Below, one piece after another: positions 43,460 through 52,885 of a stretch of 64,000 nucleotides of DNA. The notes under the pieces were generated by a model. It had not been told where the DNA came from. It saw only the letters and a program-made list of their open reading frames with translations, and ran no database searches. The position numbers and the translations under genes were made by a program. The stretch is from positions 41,308-105,307 of the forward strand of contig NZ_CAINTR010000173.1 of the NCBI RefSeq assembly GCF_903853455.1, written 5' to 3'. The DNA is from an uncultured Magnetospirillum sp. (GTDB lineage Bacteria; Pseudomonadota; Alphaproteobacteria; Rhodospirillales; Magnetospirillaceae). Position 1 is the first letter of the stretch, and the number at the start of each line of letters is the position of its first letter.

Positions 43460-43622
43460 TTATTGCCCCTCATGCGCCGGGCGGGATGCGTTCGGCATCC
43501 CTTGGCTTTCGCGGCGGCACGCGCAGGCGTGCATCAATACGTTTGCCTGCGAAGCTGGCGGGCCGCGCCGGCCCTTGGCCGCAACTCCGAGCGAATGACA
43601 GGTGTCATTCGCTCGTCGGAAT
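43460..43622. repeat. Dispersed intergenic repeat, copy C, ending in a 28-bp palindrome (43588-43615)
   Basis: ttgcccctcatgcgccgggcgggatgcgttcggcatcccttggctttcgcgg...ggcccttggccgcaactccgagcgaatgacaggtgtcattcgctcg. Confidence 0.7.
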
Positions 43623-44471
43623 AAGTTCCCTTCGTCGCCTCACCGCCCCGATGAAGGCCAGCGCGGTCAGGTTCATCACGAAGGCGTAGACGATGCTGGG
43701 CACCATCATGGCCGGGTTGCCCAGCAGCGTCACCGCCACGAAGATGCCCAGCGCCCCGTTCTGCAAGCCGTTCTCCATCACCACCGCGATGCGGTCGGCC
43801 AGATCCAGCCGGCAGGCGCCGCCCAGCGCCCAGGCCCCCGCCATGGCCAGCAGGTTGAGCGCCAGCGCCGCCGGCACCACGTCGCCGAGATGGTCCATCA
43901 GCGCCTGACGCTGACCGACGAAGGCGCCGACCACGATGGCGGCGAACAGCAGGGTGGCGATGGGCCGCGCAACCCTGCCCGACCGGTCAGCCAACCTTGG
44001 CCAGACGTGCTGGACCGCCAGCCCCAGGGCCAGCGGCACCGTGTCCACCAGGAAAATCCCCAGGATCATCCGCCCCACCGGAATCTCGACTGACCGGTCA
44101 TACCCGGCGAACACCGTCAGCCCGAGATTGACCAGCAGCGGCACGGTCACCGCCGCCGCCAGACTGGTCAGGGCGGTGATGGCGGCGGCCAGGGCGATGC
44201 GGCCGCCGGCCAGATGGGAGAGCAGGGCCGAGGTCACCCCCGCCGGGCAGGCGGCCAGCAGGATCAGGCCGACGGCGAAATCGGACGGAAGCCGCCACAG
44301 GCTCACCACCGCCAGCCCGGCCAGCGGCACCAGCAGCAGCTTGGCCGCCAGTCCCGCCACCAGGGCCTTGGGCTGGCGGAACACCCGCCCGATATCGCCG
44401 GGAGCCATGGTGAGGCCCATGGCGAACATGATGAAGGCCAGCGCCGCCGGCAGCGCCGCCTGAAGGATCAC
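43605..44471 (-). CDS. Bile acid:sodium symporter (BASS)-family transporter
   Basis: FIMFAMGLTMAPGDIGRVFRQPKALV, LLAACPAGVTSALLSHLAGGRIALAAAITALTSL; GTG start overlaps menA-like stop. Confidence 0.85.
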   Translation of the reverse strand: MILQAALPAALAFIMFAMGLTMAPGDIGRVFRQPKALVAGLAAKLLLVPLAGLAVVSLWRLPSDFAVGLILLAACPAGVTSALLSHLAGGRIALAAAITALTSLAAAVTVPLLVNLGLTVFAGYDRSVEIPVGRMILGIFLVDTVPLALGLAVQHVWPRLADRSGRVARPIATLLFAAIVVGAFVGQRQALMDHLGDVVPAALALNLLAMAGAWALGGACRLDLADRIAVVMENGLQNGALGIFVAVTLLGNPAMMVPSIVYAFVMNLTALAFIGAVRRRRELIPTSE

Positions 44472-45418
44472 GAGACCATCACCAACCCCACCGCCAGCAC
44501 CACGGCCAGCAGCAGCTGGAACCGGGCGGTGGCGGCGAGGATGGAGTTGAAGGCCGGTCCGCGCGGCTCGGTGACGAAGCGGCGGAACAGGAACAGCGCC
44601 AACGGCGCCGCCCCCAGGGTCAGGATGCCGCCCGGCGGCCCCCAGGGCGAGGCCAGCAGGGCCATGGATGCCGCCAGCAAGGCGCCGTAGATCAGCTTGC
44701 TGGCCTCGACTCCCGCCTGGATGGCCAGGGTGCGGCGACCGGCAAGGCGGTCGGGCTCCATGTCGCGATAATTGTTGGCCAGCAGCACCGCCGCCGCCAC
44801 CGCGCCGATGGCGACACCGGTCACCACCGCCGCGAAGCTCAGCGTGTTGGTCTGGAGGTAGTAGGTCCCTCCCACCGCGCCGACACCGAAAAAGGCGATG
44901 ACGAACAGCTCGCCCAGCGGCGTATAGGCGATGGGACGCGGACCGCCGGAATAGGCCCAGCCCGCCACCAGCGAGGCCGCCCCCAGCGCCAGGATCGGCC
45001 AGCCGCCCAGATAGGCGAGGTAAAGCCCCACCAGCGCCGCCACGGCGAAGCTGACCAAGGCGGCGTGACGCACCCGCTCGGGCGAGGCCCAACCCAGGGC
45101 GGTGACGCGGGGCGGGCCCTGGCGCATGGGCTGGTCGCCGCCCCGGAGCGCGTCGCTCACATCGTTGAACAGATTGGTGCCGGCCTGGATCGCCAGGGCG
45201 CCGATCAGCGACGCCAACAGCGGCCGGACATCCAGCGACCCGGCATCCTGCCACCCCAAGGTGGTTCCCGCCACCACCGGCGCCACCGAAAGGGTGAGCG
45301 TGCGCGGCCGGATCGCCAGCCACCATAGCCGCCAGCCATCGGGCGGCTGGTCGGCGCGGCTGGCGGTCTGGCTTGCAATCGCCGACGGAGTTTCGGGCAG
45401 ACCGGTGTTCAGCTTCAT
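44468..45418 (-). CDS. menA: MenA-like prenyltransferase (1,4-dihydroxy-2-naphthoate prenyltransferase, UbiA superfamily)
   Basis: WWLAIRPRTLTLSVAPVVAGT, NLFNDVSDALRGGDQPMRQGPPRVTALGWASPERVRHAA, LLANNYRDMEPDRLAGRRTLAI. Confidence 0.85.
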   Translation of the reverse strand: MKLNTGLPETPSAIASQTASRADQPPDGWRLWWLAIRPRTLTLSVAPVVAGTTLGWQDAGSLDVRPLLASLIGALAIQAGTNLFNDVSDALRGGDQPMRQGPPRVTALGWASPERVRHAALVSFAVAALVGLYLAYLGGWPILALGAASLVAGWAYSGGPRPIAYTPLGELFVIAFFGVGAVGGTYYLQTNTLSFAAVVTGVAIGAVAAAVLLANNYRDMEPDRLAGRRTLAIQAGVEASKLIYGALLAASMALLASPWGPPGGILTLGAAPLALFLFRRFVTEPRGPAFNSILAATARFQLLLAVVLAVGLVMVS

Positions 45419-46155
45419 GGCGCGGGCTTGGCTCCTGAATGCAGGCAGGCGATGCCGGCCGAAAGATTGCGCCACTCCACCCGGGCGAAGCCGGCGGCGC
45501 GCATCAGCCCGGCCATCTCGCGCTGGTCGGGGAAGCGGCGGATGGATTCCACCAGATAGGAATAGGCCGAGGGCTGCCGCGCGATCCAGGCGCCCAGCCG
45601 GGGGATCACCGCGAAGGAATAAGCGTCGTAGAACGGCCGGATCACCGCCCAGGGGCGCGAGAATTCCAGGCAGAGGAACCGTCCGCCCGGCTTGAGCACC
45701 CGTAGGATCTCGGCGAGACCGGCCTCCGGGCTGGTGGCGTTCCGCAGGCCGAAGGCGATGGTGACCAGATCCACCGAAGCGTCGGCGAAGGGCATGGCCT
45801 CGGCCTTGCCTTCCACGAATTCGATGCCTGGGAATTCGAGGTTGGGTGACCGGGCCTTGCCCACCGCCATCATCTCCACCGACGGATCGCACACCACCAC
45901 CCGGCGGCCCTCGCCGGCCAGCAGCCGCGCCACGTCGCCGGTGCCGCCGGCCAGATCGACCACCAGTTCCCCCGGTTTCAGCATGGCCGCCTTGGCCATT
46001 CCCCGCTTCCACAGGCGATGGATGCCGAAGCTCATGACGTCGTTCATCAGGTCGTAGCGCGGCGCCACCGCGTTGAACACGGCGCGGATGCGACGCTCGC
46101 GCTCGTCCTCGGACACCTGCTCGTAGCCGAAGCTTTGCGACAGCGACGGGCTCAC
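45415..46155 (-). CDS. ubiE: UbiE/MenG-type quinone C-methyltransferase
   Basis: FNAVAPRYDLMNDVMSFGIHRLWKR, VVDLAGGTGDVARLL, AFGLRNATSPEAGLAEILRVLKPGGRFLCLEFSRP; GTG start overlapping nosY stop. Confidence 0.93.
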   Translation of the reverse strand: MSPSLSQSFGYEQVSEDERERRIRAVFNAVAPRYDLMNDVMSFGIHRLWKRGMAKAAMLKPGELVVDLAGGTGDVARLLAGEGRRVVVCDPSVEMMAVGKARSPNLEFPGIEFVEGKAEAMPFADASVDLVTIAFGLRNATSPEAGLAEILRVLKPGGRFLCLEFSRPWAVIRPFYDAYSFAVIPRLGAWIARQPSAYSYLVESIRRFPDQREMAGLMRAAGFARVEWRNLSAGIACLHSGAKPAP

Positions 46156-46979
46156 GGCAGGTCGCCGCGGCGGAACAGGTGGTAGCCGATCCCGGCGCAG
46201 ACGGTGCCCAGCGCCACCGGGTAAACCATGGCGAAGATCAGATAGCCGGTCCGCCCCAGCCCGTCGAGGATGACATAGGCCGCCGGTCCCAGCACCAGCA
46301 TCTGCGGATCGAACAGCAAGATGGCGGCGGTGCGGAAGCTTTGCAACGGATTGGCCACCGCGATGCCGACGATCACCTCCAGCGGCAGCTGCTCGCGGAT
46401 CATCACCCCCAGCAGGATGAGGTCGAGGAACAGCAGCAGCCCCAGCCAGATCAGGAAGGCGCCGGTCTGCGCCACGTCGGGCGACCGCGCCACGGTGGAG
46501 ATCAGCATGCCGATACCGAGGAAGGCCCAGGCCAACGCCACCAGCAGGCCGGTATAGAGCAGGAACAGGCTCCAATCGACGCCGATCTGGCGGATGGTGG
46601 CATAGGCCGCCGCCAGGGCCATGGCGCCGAACACCGGCAGGAACACCACCACGAAGCGCCCGATCATCTTGCCCCAGAACCAGGCGTAAAGCGGCACCGG
46701 CAGCGACAGCATGTATTCGAACACGCCGGCGTCGCGGTCCCCCGCCACCGAGCGCACGGTGGTGATCAGGATGAAGATGGGCAGGATGGCGACGCAAAGC
46801 TGGATATAGGTCACCAGCAGGCGCGACAGGCCGGTGAAGCCCAGGATGCGCGATTCGGTGAGGCCGAACACGAACAGCAGCACCACGATGCCGCCGAACA
46901 CCAGCGAGTAGAACAGGAACCAGCGGGCCCGCAGCGACTCGGCCATGTCGAGCCGGGCGGTCAGCCAAAGCGCGTTCAT
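46152..46979 (-). CDS. nosY: NosY-type ABC permease
   Basis: Six-TM permease, VAGDRDAGVFEYMLSLPVPLYAWFWGKMIGRF, downstream of nosF/nosL. Confidence 0.88.
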   Translation of the reverse strand: MNALWLTARLDMAESLRARWFLFYSLVFGGIVVLLFVFGLTESRILGFTGLSRLLVTYIQLCVAILPIFILITTVRSVAGDRDAGVFEYMLSLPVPLYAWFWGKMIGRFVVVFLPVFGAMALAAAYATIRQIGVDWSLFLLYTGLLVALAWAFLGIGMLISTVARSPDVAQTGAFLIWLGLLLFLDLILLGVMIREQLPLEVIVGIAVANPLQSFRTAAILLFDPQMLVLGPAAYVILDGLGRTGYLIFAMVYPVALGTVCAGIGYHLFRRGDLP

Positions 46980-47461
46980 CCCTGGCCTCCGCTCTGGCCG
47001 CTGGGCTCGCAGCGGCTGGTGGAGCCCTTGGCCAGGATGGCGACCTTGAGGGCGGCGAAGTCCAGCGCGCCGGCACGCGGCGCCGCCACCGCCCCGAAGC
47101 CGTGGGCCATGGGGGTGCGCTGGCCGCCCACGTAGAAGGCCTTGAACCCGTCCATCCACTGACCGGTCTCCAGCCCGCCCACCCAGAATTCGGTGGCGGG
47201 ATCGGAGGCCCAGCCCTGCTTGACCAGGAACAGGACGGCGTCGCCGAGATCGTCGAACTTATAGGCCTTGTGACCGGGACCGCCGCGCAGTTGGGCGGCG
47301 AAATGGGGATCGTCGACGATCATGCCGCAATAGTCGCAGGTGTCGCGGCCCCACTTGATCTCGCCGGGACCGGTGGTCTTCTGGCCGCAGCCCGAGGCCG
47401 CCAGGGCCAGCCCCGGAATCAGGGCGAGGACATGGCGGCGGCTGATCCGGTGATCGCACAT
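46976..47461 (-). CDS. nosL: NosL copper-binding lipoprotein
   Basis: Lipobox LAASGCG, DTCDYCGMIVDDPHFAAQL, AYKFDDLGDAV. Confidence 0.92.
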   Translation of the reverse strand: MCDHRISRRHVLALIPGLALAASGCGQKTTGPGEIKWGRDTCDYCGMIVDDPHFAAQLRGGPGHKAYKFDDLGDAVLFLVKQGWASDPATEFWVGGLETGQWMDGFKAFYVGGQRTPMAHGFGAVAAPRAGALDFAALKVAILAKGSTSRCEPSGQSGGQG

Positions 47462-47470
47462 AAGCCTCTC

Positions 47471-48316
47471 CTATTTCATCTCGATGCCGGCGACCAGGCC
47501 GGCATAGCGGGCGAGAACGCCGAGAAAGCGCAGCCGGTCGGGGCCGTTGACCACGCCGCGCCAGCCGATGCCGCCATCATCGGAGGCAAACCCCCACTCC
47601 GCCATGGCCTTGGCGAAGGCGGCCTCGGTCCGGGTCAGGCGCACGGTGCAGTCCAGCCGCGCATTCATGTCCACGTCGTCGGCCACCTTGTCGTCCAGCG
47701 CGATCCGGCCCTGATCCATCTCCACCACCCGGTTGACCAGGGCCGCCACCTCGTCGAGGCGGTGGCTGGTGATCAGCATGACGGCGCGCTCCTTGCGCTC
47801 GTGCAACTGGTGGAAAAAGATGTGGCGCGCCTCGGGGTCCAGATTGGCCGCCGGCTCGTCCATGATCAGGATGTCGGCGTCGCGCCCGAGCGCGATGCCG
47901 ATCAGCATCTTCTGCTTCATGCCGCCCGACAGCTTGACGAAGGGCAGCCGCCGCACCTGGTCCCAGTCCAGGCCCAATTCCCGCACCATGGCGACGATGC
48001 GCCCCGGGTCCGAGCCGCAGACGGCGGCGGCGAAATTCACCAGTTCGCCCACCGGCATCTTCAGGGGCGGCGGAATCTGCGGCACGAAGCCCACCCGCGA
48101 CAGCACCGCCTTGCGGTTGGACTTGGGGTCGAGGCCGCCCACCGTCACCGCGCCCTCGTGCAGGTACTCGCCCAGCAGGCAGCGGATCAGGGTGGTCTTG
48201 CCGGCACCGTTGGAGCCGACCAGAGCCACCCGCTCGCCGGTGGCGATGGACAGGCTGACCCCGTCGAGCACCTTGTGGCGCTTGAAGGTCTTGGAGACGT
48301 TGTCGAAGGAAATCAT
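47471..48316 (-). CDS. nosF: NosF-type ABC ATPase
   Basis: VGSNGAGKTTLIRCLLG, LSGGMKQKMLIGIALGRDADILIMDEPAANLDPEARH. Confidence 0.92.
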   Translation of the reverse strand: MISFDNVSKTFKRHKVLDGVSLSIATGERVALVGSNGAGKTTLIRCLLGEYLHEGAVTVGGLDPKSNRKAVLSRVGFVPQIPPPLKMPVGELVNFAAAVCGSDPGRIVAMVRELGLDWDQVRRLPFVKLSGGMKQKMLIGIALGRDADILIMDEPAANLDPEARHIFFHQLHERKERAVMLITSHRLDEVAALVNRVVEMDQGRIALDDKVADDVDMNARLDCTVRLTRTEAAFAKAMAEWGFASDDGGIGWRGVVNGPDRLRFLGVLARYAGLVAGIEMK

Positions 48317-48330
48317 GCGCGGTTCCGTAC

Positions 48331-49293
48331 CTACAACAACTTGTTCAGGCCCTTGACGTCGTACCGGAGCGAACCGGTCGGACAGGCGTCGATGCACAGG
48401 CCACAGCGGGTGCAGTCGGCGCCGATGGCCACTTCCACATCCTCGGCATAGGTCTTCTTGGTGCAGTCCAGCACATGCGGCACCAAGCATACCTTGCGGC
48501 AATCGCCCTCGTGCAGGCAATTTTCCAGATTGTACTTCACCCGCACCGGCGACACCGCGCCGACCAGACCGTAGGTCAGGCCGATGGGGCAGATGTAGCG
48601 GCACCACATGCGGCGGATGAACACCACCTCGTAGGCCAGCAGGCCCACCACCCAGATCATGGCCAGCCCCGGCCCGTAGATCAGGGCGCGCGACACGATG
48701 CCGGTGGGCGAGATCGACTCGAACACGGTATAGCCGCTGACCGCCGCCAGCAGGGCGAACACCACATACAGCACGGTGCGGGTGCCACGATGCAGGGGGT
48801 AATCCACCACCATGCGCCGCGCCGCCAGGACCAGGTGAAGCTTCTCGGCGATCTCGGCCAGCAGGTGATAGGGACAGACCCACGAGCAGAAGGTCCGGCC
48901 GCCGAACAGCCACCACATCAGCAGCACCGTGCCGGTGCCGATCACCAGATTGAGCAGGATCACCTTATAGGCCAGCATCACCTGCAAGGCCGAATTGAGA
49001 TCGGCCATGTGGAAGCCGACCACCCGCGACGCGGTCAACGCCCCTTCCACCAACTGGACGTCGAAGCGGTAGGACAGCACGAACACCAGATTGACGGCGA
49101 TCAGGGTGGCCCATCGGATGTTGCGCCACTTGTTGCTTTTGTACTCGGCATGGGCCGCCTTGATCTCGCGGGCGCGCTCCGGCCCCTTGATCAGGCGCTT
49201 GGCCTCGTGCATGGCCGCCGCCTCGGGGGTGGTGGTCTTGGGCCGCTCGGGCGCGGCGCCCAGCATGACCTTGAGGGAGGTGAGAAGGCTCAT
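48331..49293 (-). CDS. nosH: NosH/NapH-like polyferredoxin membrane protein
   Basis: TFCSWVCPYHLLAEIAEKL, RRMWCRYICPIGLTYGLVG, two 4Fe-4S motifs (IGADCTRCGLCIDACPTGSL). Confidence 0.88.
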   Translation of the reverse strand: MSLLTSLKVMLGAAPERPKTTTPEAAAMHEAKRLIKGPERAREIKAAHAEYKSNKWRNIRWATLIAVNLVFVLSYRFDVQLVEGALTASRVVGFHMADLNSALQVMLAYKVILLNLVIGTGTVLLMWWLFGGRTFCSWVCPYHLLAEIAEKLHLVLAARRMVVDYPLHRGTRTVLYVVFALLAAVSGYTVFESISPTGIVSRALIYGPGLAMIWVVGLLAYEVVFIRRMWCRYICPIGLTYGLVGAVSPVRVKYNLENCLHEGDCRKVCLVPHVLDCTKKTYAEDVEVAIGADCTRCGLCIDACPTGSLRYDVKGLNKLL

Positions 49294-50015
49294 CACGCAT
49301 CTCCCCACTTGCGCCGGATGTCGACGACGATGGAGGCGGCCTCGGTGGGGCAGATCATCTCGCACATGCCGCAGCCGACGCAGGCCTCGTGCACCACCGG
49401 GGTTCGCCGCTTGTCGGCGGGATCGGACGACATGGGCTCCAGGGTGATGGCGCCCTGGATGGGGCATTCGCGCACGCACAGATCGCAGATGGCCAAGTCG
49501 TAGGGGTACTCGGCCAACTTGACCGGCTTCCAGCGGTCGATCTCGGCATAGCGGTGCACCCCCTTGAACGGCGCCGGCCGCGCCGGCCCCTTATGCCCCT
49601 CGCCCTTGCGGGCCAGACAGGCGCCGGGGCGGTCGAGCCGCGCCAGCCCCATATGGACCTGCTCCTTCTTGACGATGGCATGGTTCAGCGCCCCGGTCGG
49701 GCAGGCCAGCACGCATTGCACCGCGTCGCAGGAAAAATCGCAGGCCTGCGCGCGCGCCGGAATGAAGGGCACCCCGACGCCGAAGCCCTCGTCGAGGTCG
49801 CCCAGTTCGATGGCCTTGACCGGGCAAACCTGGACGCATTGGCCGCATTTGATGCAGGCCGACAGGAAGTCGCGCTCGTCCAGGGCGCCGGGCGGCCGCA
49901 AACGCTGCGTCCATTTGCGCAGCACCGGGAAAAAGCCGAACAGCGAGGCGCCGATGATGGCGCCGCCCATGGTCAGCGACCGCATGACCTGGCGGCGTGT
50001 CTTGGAGTTAGTCAT
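49293..50015 (-). CDS. nosG: NosG/NapG-like 4Fe-4S ferredoxin protein
   Basis: CIKCGQCVQVCPVKAI, CDFSCDAVQCVLACPTGAL, CDLCVRECPIQGAI, CVGCGMCEMICPTEA; N-terminal membrane/export segment. Confidence 0.88.
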   Translation of the reverse strand: MTNSKTRRQVMRSLTMGGAIIGASLFGFFPVLRKWTQRLRPPGALDERDFLSACIKCGQCVQVCPVKAIELGDLDEGFGVGVPFIPARAQACDFSCDAVQCVLACPTGALNHAIVKKEQVHMGLARLDRPGACLARKGEGHKGPARPAPFKGVHRYAEIDRWKPVKLAEYPYDLAICDLCVRECPIQGAITLEPMSSDPADKRRTPVVHEACVGCGMCEMICPTEAASIVVDIRRKWGDA

Positions 50016-51292
50016 AACTTCGGCTCCAGAGAGGATCCCGCCTTGAAGGTTTTGTCGCTGCCCAGATGGGGATGGGGGTCTTCCAGCAGCAGGGTCGGCT
50101 CGCTGAACGGCGCCAGCCGGTCGAGGAAATCGAGCACTTCCAGCAACGGCGTACCCTTGAAGAAGCGCGTGTTGGGAACATCCATCCACACCTGCCCGGC
50201 ATAGCCGAACAGACGATGGGGCTTGTCACCGATGCCGTCGCCGTTGCGGTCGAAGCCCTGGTAGTCCTCCCAGCGATTGCCGTCCCACACATTGCGCTTG
50301 GCGCTGCCGCCGCCGTAGATGGCCACTTCGGTGATGTTGCCGGTGAACAGGTTGCCGGTGAAGATGCTGTCCTTCCAGTCGTTGATGAAGGACACGCCGA
50401 TATCGTTGAAGGCGATGCGGTTGCCGCGGATGCGGTTCTTGCTGTCCGGCTCGTAGGGGGCGACGTCGATGGCGATGCCCGAGGCGCAGTACATCAGGTC
50501 GTTGTTCTCGATCAGGATGTCGCTGCTCTCCTTGAGGGCCAGGCAGACCCCCACCGCGCCGTTGGCCTTGGCGATGTAGTTGTTCCGGATGACGTCGCCG
50601 CTGTCATACATCATGGTGATGCCGGTCATGTTGTCGATGAACTGGTTGTCCTCGGCGACATTGTCGGAGGCCTGCATGAGGTGCAGGCCGTAGCGGCCGC
50701 CGAACTCGCGGTTGCCCTTGAACAGGTTGCCGTTGGCGTACCAGAACACCACGTCGCGCCCTTGGCGGAAGTCGTTGTCCTCGATGCGGTTGTTGTGGGA
50801 GTACCACAGCTTGATGCCGTCGCCGCGCCGCTGCATGGTCAGAGGCTTGCCGACGAAGCGGTTGCGGCGGACCACGTTGCGGTTGGACTGCTCCAGGGCG
50901 AAGCCGAACAGAGTGTCCTCGACGACGTTGTCCTCGATGACGTTGTCGTTGCCCCGCACCTGGATGCCGGCATCCTGATTGGGATGATCGATTCCGCTGT
51001 TGACGATGCGCAGGTTGCGGATGGTGGCGCCGTCGGTCTGGACCCACAGCACCGAGTCGGTGCCCTCGCCGTCCAGCGTCACCTTGCCCTTGCCGTCGAG
51101 GACCACCGGCTTGGTGATCCTGAGATGGGCGCGGTAGTGGCCGGGCGGCGGCACGATTTCCTGACCCGGCTGGGCCATATCGATCAGGGCCTGCAGCAGC
51201 GAGGAATCCAGCAGCGGCTCCTCGGCCGAAGGCGCGGCGGCGGCGGCGACCGCCGCCAGACCAACGGAAACGAGGATGGCCATGAACCGCAT
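50012..51292 (-). CDS. nosD: NosD periplasmic copper-binding/beta-helix protein
   Basis: Right-handed beta-helix repeats (VIEDNVVEDTLFGFALEQSNRNVVRRNRF...), LWYSHNNRIEDNDFRQGRDVVFWYANGN. Confidence 0.92.
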   Translation of the reverse strand: MRFMAILVSVGLAAVAAAAAPSAEEPLLDSSLLQALIDMAQPGQEIVPPPGHYRAHLRITKPVVLDGKGKVTLDGEGTDSVLWVQTDGATIRNLRIVNSGIDHPNQDAGIQVRGNDNVIEDNVVEDTLFGFALEQSNRNVVRRNRFVGKPLTMQRRGDGIKLWYSHNNRIEDNDFRQGRDVVFWYANGNLFKGNREFGGRYGLHLMQASDNVAEDNQFIDNMTGITMMYDSGDVIRNNYIAKANGAVGVCLALKESSDILIENNDLMYCASGIAIDVAPYEPDSKNRIRGNRIAFNDIGVSFINDWKDSIFTGNLFTGNITEVAIYGGGSAKRNVWDGNRWEDYQGFDRNGDGIGDKPHRLFGYAGQVWMDVPNTRFFKGTPLLEVLDFLDRLAPFSEPTLLLEDPHPHLGSDKTFKAGSSLEPKL

Positions 51293-51301
51293 GGATGCAC
51301 C

Positions 51302-51958
51302 CTAGTCCTTGAGGGCCTTGCGTTGCAACAACAGGGCAAGGGTCAGACACAAGGCGCCCAGACAGAGCAGGCCGAAGCCGTAATGGGGATAGGAATAGGT
51401 GGTGAATTGCGCCACCTGCCCGTCACCGAACACGGTGGGCATGAAGGGTTTGACCGAAAACGCCGCCCAGGAGCGCAGATTATGGCCGAACCACCACAGC
51501 CAGGCGGAATAATCGATGACGAAGGCCACCGGAATGACCATGCCCGACAGCGGCAGCACCCACCAGAACGGACCGGAATAGACCAGGAAAGCCGCCAGCA
51601 TGACGCCGACCAGACTGAACAGATACGGCGCCGCCTTGATCTCCAGCGCCGCGCCCTTCTCGATGGGCTCCATGCCGATGAAGTGGTTGATCACGTTCAT
51701 CTCGTGGACGCAATCCAGGCCGCCCTCCTCGTCACCCCAGGTGTCGGACTTCTTCATCTGGCTGGTGCAGCCGTTGAACACGCCGTTGACGTGGAAGTGG
51801 ATGCGGATGCCGTCGGGGAAGGTCGCGGCCGGGTAGTTGGGCGCCTTCAGCGCCACCCACCAGATCGGCGACATATAGGCGCCACCGATCAACAACGCCG
51901 CGAGCACGGTGAGGATTCGCACGAGCGCCGGTTTGCTCCTGCTGCTTTTCTTGACCAT
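51302..51958 (-). CDS. nosB: NosB-like transmembrane protein of clade II nos clusters
   Basis: About five TM segments, VALKAPNYPAATFPDGIRIHFHVNGVFNGC...NVINHFIGMEPIEKGA; position between cytochromes and nosD. Confidence 0.78.
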   Translation of the reverse strand: MVKKSSRSKPALVRILTVLAALLIGGAYMSPIWWVALKAPNYPAATFPDGIRIHFHVNGVFNGCTSQMKKSDTWGDEEGGLDCVHEMNVINHFIGMEPIEKGAALEIKAAPYLFSLVGVMLAAFLVYSGPFWWVLPLSGMVIPVAFVIDYSAWLWWFGHNLRSWAAFSVKPFMPTVFGDGQVAQFTTYSYPHYGFGLLCLGALCLTLALLLQRKALKD

Positions 51959-52047
51959 GGGAAACCTCGATGGAGACTTGAGGGGAAGAGGGCGGCGATC
52001 CGATAAACCCCAGACGCCGCCCATTATTCCCACTATATCAGAAAAGC

Positions 52048-52797
52048 CTACTGGAAGTCGGGATTCTTCCAGCCCTTGGGCGCGACCTTGTCCTTGGGCG
52101 GAACCAGCCGGGACACGTAGTCGAGCACCGCATGGGTCTCGCGATCTGTGAAGTCGTGGATCTGCTTGACCATGTCCGGGTTGGCGTTGCGCCGCTTGCC
52201 GGCCTTGATCTCGTTGAACTGCCGCAGCAGATAGGCGTAGTGCTGGGCCTCGATGCGCGGGAAGAACTTGTCGTTGTCGCCCTGGCCGGTGGTCCCATGG
52301 CACTTGACGCAATTGTCGGCATAGAGCTTCTTGCCCAGCTCCTGATCCTTGCCGTCGCCCTTGCCGTTTTCCGGGCTCATCTTCAGGGTCTGGATATAAC
52401 CGGCGACATCGGCCACCGCCTGCGGCCCGCCGATCTGGCTGGGCAGGGCGAAGGGATACATGGTTGGATTCTCGCGGTTGAGGGCGCGAATGTCGGCCAG
52501 CTGCTTGATGATGACCTTGTAGTGCTGGCCGGCCAGCTGCGGGAAGGTTCCGTCCACCAAGCCCCAGCCTTCCGGCTGATGGCAGGCGGAGCAGACCTCG
52601 AAGACCTCCTTGCCGTTCTTGACGTCCGGCTTGAGGTTAAGGGCCTCGTCCTCCTCGCCGCCGCCGGCATTCCACTGGTAGCCGGCCTCACCCACCGACT
52701 TGCCCTTCTGGGGAGCTTCGGCGGCATACACCGCCCCGCCCGTCACCAAAGCCGAAATCGCGGCCGCCACGGCCAGGGAGTGCTTGAACTTCAACAT
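52048..52797 (-). CDS. Diheme c-type cytochrome of nos cluster
   Basis: Signal peptide; two CxxCH motifs (CSACHQ, CVKCHG). Confidence 0.9.
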   Translation of the reverse strand: MLKFKHSLAVAAAISALVTGGAVYAAEAPQKGKSVGEAGYQWNAGGGEEDEALNLKPDVKNGKEVFEVCSACHQPEGWGLVDGTFPQLAGQHYKVIIKQLADIRALNRENPTMYPFALPSQIGGPQAVADVAGYIQTLKMSPENGKGDGKDQELGKKLYADNCVKCHGTTGQGDNDKFFPRIEAQHYAYLLRQFNEIKAGKRRNANPDMVKQIHDFTDRETHAVLDYVSRLVPPKDKVAPKGWKNPDFQ

Positions 52798-52819
52798 CGT
52801 CTATCTCCGGAATTTACTT

Positions 52820-52862
52820 TCGTTGTCCCTCAGGCGCCGGGCGCCCTGCATCTTGAGCCGTA
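52820..52862. repeat. Dispersed intergenic repeat, partial copy F
   Basis: cgttgtccctcaggcgccgggcgccctgc shares GTCCCTCAGGCGCCGGGCG core with copy A. Confidence 0.5.
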
Positions 52863-52885
52863 CCCTAACGGAAGCCTAACCCGTC

